Origin: Myxococcota bacterium
Lineage (GTDB): Bacteria > Myxococcota_A > UBA796 > JAFGLY01
Reading direction: 5' to 3'
Assembly: GCA_024276675.1 (NCBI GenBank)
Contig: JAJRWT010000038.1
Coordinates: 51,791-115,790 of the forward strand
DNA: 64,000 nt
Positions within the stretch are counted from its first letter, which is position 1, and the number at the start of each line of letters is the position of its first letter. Both the position numbers and the translations under genes were made by a program. Below the pieces are notes generated by a model. It did not search any database. It was not told the origin of the DNA and was given only the letters and a program-made list of their open reading frames with translations. Positions 1 to 7,617 of this stretch are shown here, piece after piece.

Positions 1-1563
1 TACCAGCTTGAGCGAAATACCCAGCCTGTCCAGGGCCAGACGCCGATACGAGTCCTTGAACTCGTCGTCGTCTTGTCTTTCGGGCAGGAGTTCCAGGAAC
101 GTGCGGGCAGGTAGCAGGCTGTTGCGAAGCTCGTGGGCCAGGGATGCTACCCAGCGCGAGACGTGGTCCACCTGGTTGGCGGTTTCTTCTTCCTTGAAGC
201 GCATCGTGGAGGAAAGCGCCAAGGACGCGACATCGGAGAATTTTTCCAGGAAGGAGATGTCCTTGGGCTCGTAGATGAGGCCGTCGTCGGGCGGTCCCAT
301 GGCTATCACCGCCGAGGCCAACTCGGATGTTCGCACGGGAATGAGCAGGTCTGCACCCCATTCGTCCATGGTGCGGACGAGCTGTGCCGCGGCTGGAGCG
401 TGGTCGTGCAGAGGCAGGTCCTGTTGGAGAAACACCCGCCCCTGTTCCAGCAACCAGGTCATGCTGCCATCCCTGGCAGCCCGGGACGGGACCCTGCCCA
501 TGTTCTTGCCCTGGTACCCCATGAGCAAGAGGTCGGCCTCCAGCCCGCCAATGTAGACGGATACGTGGCTGGCCCGGGTGTGGTCTCGAAGAAGCCTGGC
601 GAGCTTGGAGCCAAGCTGGTCCAGTGAACCCCGTCCCACGAGGTCAGCGGCACCAGCCAACAGGTCTTCACCCCGCACGGCCCGCCGGGAAGCGGTCATG
701 GCACTGAGAGAGCGGAACATCCATCGCTTCAAGTCAGGTACCGTGAGCAGGGCCAGGAAGAGCAGCACCGCGAGGGAAACCAGGAGGCCGTGGCTTGCCT
801 GACCCTGGAAGAACACCACCGCCAACACCATCAGCGCGTAGAATGGTAGCAGGATGATGAGAGACAGGATGCTCCAGCCCAGCGCCATCCTGGTGTAGCT
901 GGACAAGCCCCATAGCCTGCTTCCCAGGAACGAGGCCGCCATGATGGGCATGGACACGAAGATGCCGATGGTCACCAGGGGGTAGTCCACCTTGTCTGCC
1001 AACAGGAAACCCAGGCAGCCCATGGCAAGACCCAGCGAAAGCCCCAACAGGAACATGCGAATACGGTTGCGATGGTAGGCATTGGTCTTGCGGTAGCGCC
1101 GCAACACCGCGCCCACGCCGAGCAGGGCGGAGAGGGCTATGTGGCCTACGAACATGTAGTAGATGGGACCGTATACTGGCTTGAAGTAGGGACCGACCCG
1201 GACGAAATCTCGAACCATCAGTGGCGTGAAGGAGAGAGCCGCCCACAGGGCGGACAGGACGAATCCCGTGTAGACCATGGCACGTGCTTTCCGGCCCTTG
1301 AAATCGGCGAAGGAAAAACAGAAGGCCAGGAGGAACGCTGGCAGGAAAACGAAAAATGGACGCGTGATGCTGCCCGTCAGGGTGGCATTACTGGTGTTGG
1401 CGCTGTTGTATACCAGGTAGCAGCCCAGGCTGAGTACGGCGCATGTGAACAGAAAGCCTGAAAATGTCAGGTTGCGCGAGTCGCGTGGGTTGCGCAGGAA
1501 CACGTACAAACTGAGCAGGAATGCTCCGATGGCTGAAAACAACGAATCGTGCAGCAGATTCAT
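1..1563 (-). CDS. Membrane sensor histidine kinase (C-terminus cut by window edge)
   Basis: The frame opens at an ATG at 1563 and runs off the left edge, so only about 521 residues are visible. Roughly the first 270 residues hold about eight hydrophobic segments with short loops, followed by a soluble region of about 180 residues that reads like a GAF-type sensor. An H-box then appears, LAHELRNSLLPA, with the phospho-acceptor His at about residue 477. The ATP-binding domain lies outside the window. It should autophosphorylate in response to a membrane or cytoplasmic signal and pass phosphate to a response regulator; the partner is not adjacent. The start lies 13 bases after the stop of the upstream beta-ketoacyl synthase gene, so the two are probably co-transcribed. 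The kinase call is firm from the H-box; the GAF call is weaker. Confidence 0.85.
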   Translation of the reverse strand, partial: MNLLHDSLFSAIGAFLLSLYVFLRNPRDSRNLTFSGFLFTCAVLSLGCYLVYNSANTSNATLTGSITRPFFVFLPAFLLAFCFSFADFKGRKARAMVYTGFVLSALWAALSFTPLMVRDFVRVGPYFKPVYGPIYYMFVGHIALSALLGVGAVLRRYRKTNAYHRNRIRMFLLGLSLGLAMGCLGFLLADKVDYPLVTIGIFVSMPIMAASFLGSRLWGLSSYTRMALGWSILSLIILLPFYALMVLAVVFFQGQASHGLLVSLAVLLFLALLTVPDLKRWMFRSLSAMTASRRAVRGEDLLAGAADLVGRGSLDQLGSKLARLLRDHTRASHVSVYIGGLEADLLLMGYQGKNMGRVPSRAARDGSMTWLLEQGRVFLQQDLPLHDHAPAAAQLVRTMDEWGADLLIPVRTSELASAVIAMGPPDDGLIYEPKDISFLEKFSDVASLALSSTMRFKEEETANQVDHVSRWVASLAHELRNSLLPARTFLELLPERQDDDEFKDSYRRLALDRLGISLKLV

Positions 1564-1576
1564 GAATATCACCAGC

Positions 1577-3343
1577 CTAATGTGGGTATCGGTCCATCCT
1601 CAACGCTGCGGTGGTGCCACCCAGGCCCGAACCATTCAGGAGCACCCAGTCCAAGGGCTCGATCTCATCTTTGATGTCGTCCACGCGGGTAAATCCTTCC
1701 TTGCGGGCAAGATCCGCCTTGTCCAGTCGCAGTTTCAGGGCCTGTGGTTCTATGGAGCCATTCAACAGGCGATGCCCCAGTACCGCCGCAAGTATCGAAG
1801 TACAACCCATGGAATGCCCGTTCATGGCTTTGAGGTTTGCCAGGTAGACCCGTTCTTGGGGGCGATTCTTGTCCTTCAGGGCCGTCTTGATGTTGTGAAG
1901 CTCTGCCGGATCGTATTTACAGTCGCCCAGCCCATAGCCGATGACGAGTCCATGGTCGCCCAGCCTGCCCTCCAGGGATCTTTTCTGGACCTCCACTCTC
2001 TGTTTTGCCTTGGGGTCGTTGCCCATGATATTCATGATGCTCATGGCAGATATGGACGACGCCGGGCGCAGCGACGGGTGTTCGACGGGGTGCAATCCTG
2101 CCTTGGAAGAAAACACCACCGAACCCGCTCCCTCGCCCAGCACCCAGCCCAGCGCATTGGAGTTGTAGGGACGGCTGGCGTCATGGACGTCTTCCCATGG
2201 CACGGTCGCCAGCAGGCCGTGGGGAACGAAACCCAGGATCAACTCGGGCCAGAGGGCGCTGTCGGTGCCGGTCACAACCACGTACTCGGGCTTGTCACCG
2301 GCCCGTGAGAGATGTTGAGTTGCCGTGACGATTCCGGTAAGGCCGGAACAACAGCTCGTGGAAACGGTCAGTTGGAAGCCAGAGAGCCTGAACAATCGGC
2401 ATAACAGGGCAGCGGTGTAGTTGAAGTTCACCTGTTGCATCCAGTTGAACATGTGAACCTGGTAGAAGAGTTTCTGGGCGGGGCCTATTCCCTTCTGGTC
2501 TTTCAGCATGTCTGTGAAGTCCAACTGGCCGCCTTTGAGGAACTTGTCGGTCTGGAGGGCGTAATGGGCCATTACTTCCACGTTGCCCGCGGCCGTCCCC
2601 AGCACCAGGCCCACGGTGTTTTGTTCGGTGAAGCCGAGTATGGCCCGCATGGCTTCATCGAAGGCATCGCTGGTTGCCTCCAGGTAGGCTGGAAGTGTGT
2701 TGGCGTTGAAAACTGCGTTTCCCCTGGAATTCATCGGGTGCCCAGGCTGGGCGAAGTGTTGGCGTAGGGCATCCGAGACATGTTCTTCCAGTTCTTGACG
2801 CCTTCCCAGCGTGTCGAGCAAGGCCAGGAAGGTGGAGACCATGGACATGCGTGCGATGCGTGGAAAGGCGTTGAAGTAGGCGTCTATGGCTTCGTTCTGC
2901 TCCAGGGGAGTATTGCGGAAGGCCCAGGCTTGCAGTGGGAGCAGGTAGGGCAGGAGGGAGTCGTCCAGCACGGCGGCGAAGGCGTCCAAGCAATCTTTGT
3001 GAGCACCGGGCCTGGCAATCATTGGTGGATGCCCGAAACGGGGCGGGAAGGGGGGGGGCTCTTCGGCGTTGGCCCCGTCGGCGACGGCCGTGAAGTAGGC
3101 ATTCATCTGCTGTGCCAGGAGTTTCAGTGTCTGGGTCAATTGCTTGTTGGGGGGGGGAGTGGCATCCAGGTGGGTTGTGTAGGGTCGCAGGATGGAGAGG
3201 TATCCCTCCGAAGCCTCTGCCATTTTTTGCGAGATGGAGACGACTCCCGATCTGCCCTCTTTCAATGATTGTTCGAATGCTCCACCCACCCCGGATGGCG
3301 CGACTGCGGCTGCACCGACGCTATAGCAACTATGTTCGTGCAT
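1577..3343 (-). CDS. Atypical beta-ketoacyl synthase-like protein (Cys-Tyr-His instead of Cys-His-His)
   Basis: 588 residues. The thiolase-fold core is clear: nucleophile Cys331 in VSTSCCSG, the RPYNSNALGWVLGEGAG strand typical of FabF-like synthases, and the second catalytic His in NLKAMNGHSMG. Where FabF has AHGTST...NDLAE this protein has GYGLGD...YDPAE at identical spacing, so the first catalytic His is a Tyr. The stretch before the VGLVLG strand is about 140 residues longer than in FabF and is not recognisable. A longer frame reaches 3421, but 3343 is preferred: it has AGGAA about 8 bases upstream, and a good promoter at 3439-3467 would leave almost no leader for the longer form. It may condense an unusual acyl substrate, only decarboxylate or hydrolyse, or be a non-catalytic partner; the sequence does not decide. 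Confidence 0.75.
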   Translation of the reverse strand: MHEHSCYSVGAAAVAPSGVGGAFEQSLKEGRSGVVSISQKMAEASEGYLSILRPYTTHLDATPPPNKQLTQTLKLLAQQMNAYFTAVADGANAEEPPPFPPRFGHPPMIARPGAHKDCLDAFAAVLDDSLLPYLLPLQAWAFRNTPLEQNEAIDAYFNAFPRIARMSMVSTFLALLDTLGRRQELEEHVSDALRQHFAQPGHPMNSRGNAVFNANTLPAYLEATSDAFDEAMRAILGFTEQNTVGLVLGTAAGNVEVMAHYALQTDKFLKGGQLDFTDMLKDQKGIGPAQKLFYQVHMFNWMQQVNFNYTAALLCRLFRLSGFQLTVSTSCCSGLTGIVTATQHLSRAGDKPEYVVVTGTDSALWPELILGFVPHGLLATVPWEDVHDASRPYNSNALGWVLGEGAGSVVFSSKAGLHPVEHPSLRPASSISAMSIMNIMGNDPKAKQRVEVQKRSLEGRLGDHGLVIGYGLGDCKYDPAELHNIKTALKDKNRPQERVYLANLKAMNGHSMGCTSILAAVLGHRLLNGSIEPQALKLRLDKADLARKEGFTRVDDIKDEIEPLDWVLLNGSGLGGTTAALRMDRYPH

Positions 3344-3438
3344 GTTGAATTTCCTGCTGATGTTCGGGTAAAAGCCCACGAACACCTTTCCGGCGCCGTG
3401 GATGGGCCATGGAAGGTGCATGGTGGGCAGATTGGGGG

Positions 3439-3467
3439 ATTGTCTGACAAAGCGATTGATTTGTCAA
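3439..3467 (-). promoter_or_regulatory. Sigma-70-type promoter for the ketoacyl synthase / histidine kinase operon
   Basis: On the minus strand TTGACA (3462-3467) and GACAAT (3439-3444) are separated by exactly 17 bases. The match to the -35 box is perfect and four to five of six for the -10 box. Transcription would begin near 3432 and give a leader of about 90 bases before the ATG at 3343. Confidence 0.65.
3445..3466. promoter_or_regulatory. Operator-like inverted repeat inside the promoter
   Basis: TGACAAA (3445-3451), eight bases, then TTTGTCA (3460-3466): a perfect 7-bp inverted repeat overlapping the -35 box and filling the spacer of the promoter at 3439-3467. Dyads of this size and position are typical binding sites of dimeric repressors. 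No regulator gene is adjacent, so the protein that binds is unknown. The rest of 3344-3717 shows no gene. Confidence 0.5.
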
Positions 3468-3717
3468 TGCCTGGCTCCCTGGCGAGTGCTTGCGTAGTTG
3501 TCGAGAGGGCAGCAGGCCGGTCCCCTGGACGGGGCCTGAGCGAGCAGGTTCTGCCCCGCCCTCCCCGGGATCCCCGCAAGCACCTGTTTTGGCGGTCCGA
3601 TGTCTGGAGGGGGCGTCCGCTGGAATGATCGTCCCTGCTCTACCGTGATGGTTCGATGCCCAGACGCCGATTCCCCTCTACGTCGGCCCTTCCTGGATAC
3701 TTTGCCCGGATGCTCTT

Positions 3718-5256
3718 TCAGATCTTTCGGAACACCCCGGAGCGGCGGGGATCGCCGGCGCCGGTGAAGCCTCCGGGATGCCGGGCAACGGCGTGCAGCC
3801 CGCCGAAGTAGAATTGGGGTGCGCCGGAGCAGACCACGGGACCCAGGGCGGTTTCGAGTTCTTCCAGCACGTTGGGGGCGCGATCCCAGCATTCCACCTG
3901 GAGCTTGTCGTCTTCGAAGTGGGCCCGTGGACGGGTGACGGCCTGCTCCAGGTCCAGGTGGTAGTCCAGCAGGTGGACGATGCCGTGCAGGACGGCGGTG
4001 CGTATTCGACTGGAGCCGCCTGAACCCATGCAGACAAGTTCGTGGTCTCGTTCCAGGAGGGTTGGGCAGGTCATGGTGAACAGACGTTGGCCGGTGCAGA
4101 TGTGGCCGTCGGGGGGGTTGACGTCGTCTTCGCCCAGGAAGTTGTTGAGCATCATGCCCAGCTCGGGGACGAGGATGCCAGCGGTTTCGCCCAGGGAGCT
4201 GGTGAGGCCCACGGCGTTGCCATGCTGGTCGATGGTGGAGATGTGGGTGGTGAAGCCCGCCTGGCAGGCAGCCACGAAGCGCCGCGCCAGGGTGGGGTCG
4301 GACATGTCCAGTTGGCTGTAGGCGGCCAGATCTTCGGTCTGCCTCATGGCATCCACGAGCCGGAAGACCATGCCGGAGCTGCGGAGGGGGGGCAGGGGGC
4401 CGCCCGCTTGCAGGCGGGCCAGCGCGCCGTTCACGAGGCAACTGCCCACGCTGGGCAGGCCCGGCAGCCAGACGCTGGCTCCCCTGTATTCACACCGTGT
4501 GGGTTCCAGGCGCCTGGGGCGCCAGGCTTGCAGGTCTTCGGCGCAGAGGTAGGTGCGCGGGCCCAGGGCTGCCAACAAGGCCTGCGCTCCCTCGCCGGAC
4601 TCCATGTAGCGAGGGCCCTGTTGGACGTAGGCGGCTATGGTGCGGCCCAGGGTGGGGTTCTTGAGGATTTCGCCCGGTTTCTTGGGAGCACCGTTCCTGC
4701 CGAACAGGGCCAGCGCTCCTGGAGACGTGGCCAGCATGGCCCAGAGCAGCTCGGCGGAGTTGCGGAACATCTGGTTCACGGGGAAACCCCGCCGGGCCAC
4801 CTCGATGGCTGGTTCCGCCAATCGGGCCATTGGAATGGTACCGTGGGCCTGGTGTAGTTCCCAGAGCCCCCGGGGCATGCCTGGCACCGCCACCGATGCG
4901 GCGCCCCCCTTGAAATACTGGAAGGTGGGGCCGTAGTCCAGGCGAACCTTCTTCATGGGGTAGATGGACCAGTCGGGGCAGCGGCAGGCAGGGGTACCCG
5001 TTTTGGCCCGGGTATGTTCCGACATGGCTCGCCCCGGCATGTCGCTGAAAAAATCCCAGGCGAAGACCCGGCCGTTCATACGGACCATGCCGATGCCGCC
5101 GCCGCCCAGACCGGTGAGCAGGGGTTCGGCGGCGAAGGCGGTCAACTGGGCGGCCACGGCGGCATCCACCGCGTTGCCGCCTGATTCCAGGGCGCGGATC
5201 CCCGCGTCCACGGTCTGTCGACTGCCACCGGCCACTGCTCCGTGGGTCGCCGACAT
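3718..5256 (-). CDS. Gamma-glutamyltransferase family (Ntn hydrolase)
   Basis: 512 residues, matching the family from end to end. The autoprocessing and catalytic Thr is in TTHISTIDQHGNAVGLTSS near residue 335; cleavage before it would give the large and small subunits. MMLNNFLGEDD and CMGSGGSSRIRT match the substrate-binding and oxyanion segments. These enzymes hydrolyse or transfer the gamma-glutamyl group of glutathione and similar compounds. Most Gram-negative members are periplasmic, but this one begins MSATHGAVAGG with no signal peptide, so a cytoplasmic site is likely. Its ATG overlaps the stop of the upstream amidotransferase (TGATG at 5254-5258), implying translational coupling and a joint role in glutamine or gamma-glutamyl metabolism. 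The substrate is not predictable from sequence. Confidence 0.9.
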   Translation of the reverse strand: MSATHGAVAGGSRQTVDAGIRALESGGNAVDAAVAAQLTAFAAEPLLTGLGGGGIGMVRMNGRVFAWDFFSDMPGRAMSEHTRAKTGTPACRCPDWSIYPMKKVRLDYGPTFQYFKGGAASVAVPGMPRGLWELHQAHGTIPMARLAEPAIEVARRGFPVNQMFRNSAELLWAMLATSPGALALFGRNGAPKKPGEILKNPTLGRTIAAYVQQGPRYMESGEGAQALLAALGPRTYLCAEDLQAWRPRRLEPTRCEYRGASVWLPGLPSVGSCLVNGALARLQAGGPLPPLRSSGMVFRLVDAMRQTEDLAAYSQLDMSDPTLARRFVAACQAGFTTHISTIDQHGNAVGLTSSLGETAGILVPELGMMLNNFLGEDDVNPPDGHICTGQRLFTMTCPTLLERDHELVCMGSGGSSRIRTAVLHGIVHLLDYHLDLEQAVTRPRAHFEDDKLQVECWDRAPNVLEELETALGPVVCSGAPQFYFGGLHAVARHPGGFTGAGDPRRSGVFRKI

Positions 5257-6026
5257 CAGGATTCTCCCGCAGGGTTTTCCAGAACCAGTCTGACGAACCT
5301 GCGAAGGAGTCGATCCGCCAGTGGGCTTGGCGCGAAGCCCTCCAGCATCTTGCGGACGCGATGCTCACCCACGTTGCGGATGTAGATGGGCAAGTAACGC
5401 GCAAACCGCTGACGGTTTGATTCCTCGTCCAGCTCAGGGTGGAACTGGGTGGCGTATACGGGCAACCCATTCAGGCGGAATGCCTGGAATGGGCAATCTG
5501 GGCTGGTGGCCAGGCAGATGGCGGCAGAGGGAAGGGTGTCGGCACGGTCGGTATGGCCTTCCTGTACGGTGAAAGCTGGCGGCAGAAAGCCGAACAACGG
5601 GTCCTCCCGGCCCTGGTCGGTGAGCCTCACGGTGTAGGTCCCCACCTGGGCCCTGGGTTCGTCCCTCACTACGCTCCCGCCCAGAGATGCCGCCAGCATC
5701 TGGAATCCGAAGCAGGAGGCAAAGATGGGGAAACCGGCCTCGGCCTGGGCGGCCAGGAATTCCATGGCACACGCCACCGCCGGCACGGGGTCGCAGACGG
5801 AGAACTCGCCGGCGCCCCCCACCAGGATGGCCGAAATGCCGTCCAGGTGTTCGCCGCGCGGAGTGTTCGACACCAGGTTTATGGTCGATACCCGCTCCAG
5901 TGGCGCATCCAGGGCTCTGGCAAAGCTGGCCCGTTCCTCCCGGAGTACGGGGTCGCCGGGTCTTCGGCATTGAATGAGTAGAAATTGCCTGGAACATTGA
6001 TCCACGTTCATCTCTCGTTGGGGCAC
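5256..6026 (-). CDS. Class I glutamine amidotransferase (GuaA-glutaminase-like)
   Basis: 256 residues as a single-domain class I GATase. The nucleophile elbow is ASCFGFQMLAASLGG (Cys near residue 104) and the His-Glu pair is in QFHPELDEES. Such stand-alone domains release ammonia from glutamine or cleave gamma-glutamyl bonds. No synthase domain is attached. The proposed start is a GTG at 6026; an ATG five codons later is an alternative. The gene ends in a TGATG overlap with the gamma-glutamyltransferase, so the two proteins are made together. This favours a shared gamma-glutamyl pathway over purine synthesis. A TATAAT at 6125-6130 and a 12-bp palindrome at 6075-6086 lie in its leader. Confidence 0.85.
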   Translation of the reverse strand: MPQREMNVDQCSRQFLLIQCRRPGDPVLREERASFARALDAPLERVSTINLVSNTPRGEHLDGISAILVGGAGEFSVCDPVPAVACAMEFLAAQAEAGFPIFASCFGFQMLAASLGGSVVRDEPRAQVGTYTVRLTDQGREDPLFGFLPPAFTVQEGHTDRADTLPSAAICLATSPDCPFQAFRLNGLPVYATQFHPELDEESNRQRFARYLPIYIRNVGEHRVRKMLEGFAPSPLADRLLRRFVRLVLENPAGES

Positions 6027-6074
6027 GGCGAGGCCTCGGGCCTGCGTTTGAGTTGGTCGCGAGTCGCACCTTCT

Positions 6075-6086
6075 GGAACATGTTCC
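6075..6086. promoter_or_regulatory. Perfect 12-bp palindrome in the amidotransferase leader
   Basis: GGAACATGTTCC reads the same on both strands. It lies between a minus-strand TATAAT (6125-6130) and the GTG start at 6026, a position where a repressor could block transcription. The rest of the 350-base divergent region 6027-6375 holds the candidate thiolase promoter and no gene. Confidence 0.35.
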
Positions 6087-6124
6087 TGGAGACAGGTACG
6101 GCTTCTGTCCGGCTTGACTTTCTT

Positions 6125-6130
6125 ATTATA
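6125..6130 (-). promoter_or_regulatory. Consensus -10 box (TATAAT) upstream of the amidotransferase
   Basis: A perfect TATAAT on the minus strand, about 100 bases before the GTG at 6026. The hexamer 17 bases upstream (AGATGA) is a poor -35 box, so the promoter, if real, may need an activator. Confidence 0.4.
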
Positions 6131-6198
6131 TCCACCTGGGGCCCGCTTCATCTATGTGCCCCGAACATGGCGGGTCTCGCCGGTGGAGATGTTTGCGG

Positions 6199-6227
6199 TT
6201 GACAAGCTCTGGCCAGGGGTGGAAAAT
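6199..6227 (+). promoter_or_regulatory. Candidate promoter of the thiolase gene
   Basis: TTGACA (6199-6204), 17 bases, then GAAAAT (6222-6227). The -35 is perfect and the -10 matches four of six. It would give a leader of about 140 bases before the thiolase ATG. Confidence 0.4.
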
Positions 6228-6375
6228 TGGCGTTTTTCCGATGTTGGCAGCTTTTCATCCGAACATGTCGGGCCTATCCCGTTCCCGCTACCTTGCCGCC
6301 TCGCGGGTCGGTGCACCTACGCCGCCGTAACGACCCGGTTATTCTTGTTGGAAACCCAAGCGCGGAGGAACCGAT

Positions 6376-7551
6376 ATGCGCAGCGTGGTCATCGTGAGTG
6401 CCGTTCGCACCCCCATCGGAGATTTCAACGGTACGTTGAAGGGCGTTCCCGCCGACGTCCTCGGGGGAATCGTCATCCAGGAAGCCATCCGCCGAGCCGG
6501 CCTGGATGCCGGAGTCGTGGACGAGGTCATCATGGGTAACGTTCTGCCCCATGGCCTGGGTCAGAATCCGGCCCGTCAGGCCTTGTTCAAGGCGGGATTG
6601 CCATTTGGGGTGGGAGCCTTGACCATCAACAAGGTCTGTGGTTCGGGTCTAAAGGCGGTGATGCTGGGAGCCCAGGCCATAGCATGCCACGACGCCGACG
6701 TCGTGGTGGCCGGCGGCATGGAAAACATGAACCTCTGCCCCTACATGGTTCCCGCTGCCCGCGCCGGGCTGCGCATGGGAAACGGCCAGATGGTCGACGC
6801 CATGGTCTTCGACGGCCTGTGGGACCGGAACAACGACATCCACATGGGGGTCACCGCCGAACATGTAAGCGACAAGTTCCATGTCAGCCGTGAAGACATG
6901 GACGCCTTTGCCGCCCTTTCCTACTCGCTGGCCTTGAAGGCCGTGGAAGACGGCCTTTTCAAAAAGGAGATCGTCGCGGTGCCCGTTCCACGTCGCAGGG
7001 GGGAGCCATCCATGATGGAGCAGGACGAGATCCCCAGGCCGACCGACACCGCGACCCTGGCCCGCTTGCGCCCCGCCTTCCGGAAAGATGGTCGGGTGAC
7101 GGCGGGCAACTCCTCCAAGATTGCCGATGGAGCTGCCGCGTTGCTGCTCATGTCGGAAGAAGCAGCCCGCGCCCACGGGTTGGAGTCCCTGGCCCGGGTG
7201 GGAGCCCAGGGGGCCGCGGGCCTGGACCCGATGGATGTGCTGGTGGCCCCCATGCGATCGATTCCCAAGGTACTCGAGAAGGCCGGCATGAAGTTGTCCG
7301 ACATCGATCTGCACGAAGTCAACGAGGCATTCGCCACCAGCACCGTGGCGGTGATGAGGGAGTTGGGTATTCCCCGGGACCGCCTCAACGTCAATGGGGG
7401 CGCCGTTGCCCTGGGGCATCCCATCGGCGCTTCCGGGGCCAGGGTCCTGGTGACCCTGCTGCACGCCCTGAGGCAGCGAAACCTGTCCACCGGCATGGCA
7501 TCGCTCTGCCTGGGCGGCGGTGAAGCCGTCAGCCTCATCGTGGAAAGGTAG
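6376..7551 (+). CDS. Thiolase (acetyl-CoA C-acetyltransferase type)
   Basis: 391 residues, the normal length for type II thiolases. The acyl-accepting Cys88 is in KVCGSGLKA, the catalytic His in GGAVALGHPIGASGARV, and the C-terminal general-base Cys in SLCLGGGEA. It condenses two acetyl-CoA or cleaves 3-ketoacyl-CoA in the cytoplasm. GAGGA lies eight bases upstream of the ATG. The next gene downstream is a protease, so there is no beta-oxidation operon to indicate direction; biosynthetic and degradative roles are both possible. Confidence 0.93.
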   Translation: MRSVVIVSAVRTPIGDFNGTLKGVPADVLGGIVIQEAIRRAGLDAGVVDEVIMGNVLPHGLGQNPARQALFKAGLPFGVGALTINKVCGSGLKAVMLGAQAIACHDADVVVAGGMENMNLCPYMVPAARAGLRMGNGQMVDAMVFDGLWDRNNDIHMGVTAEHVSDKFHVSREDMDAFAALSYSLALKAVEDGLFKKEIVAVPVPRRRGEPSMMEQDEIPRPTDTATLARLRPAFRKDGRVTAGNSSKIADGAAALLLMSEEAARAHGLESLARVGAQGAAGLDPMDVLVAPMRSIPKVLEKAGMKLSDIDLHEVNEAFATSTVAVMRELGIPRDRLNVNGGAVALGHPIGASGARVLVTLLHALRQRNLSTGMASLCLGGGEAVSLIVER

Positions 7552-7617
7552 GAGAGCGCGGAGTTCCGTGCGGAAAAACCAGCTTGCACAGGATCCCCAC
7601 GGGGAAAAGGAAGTTGT

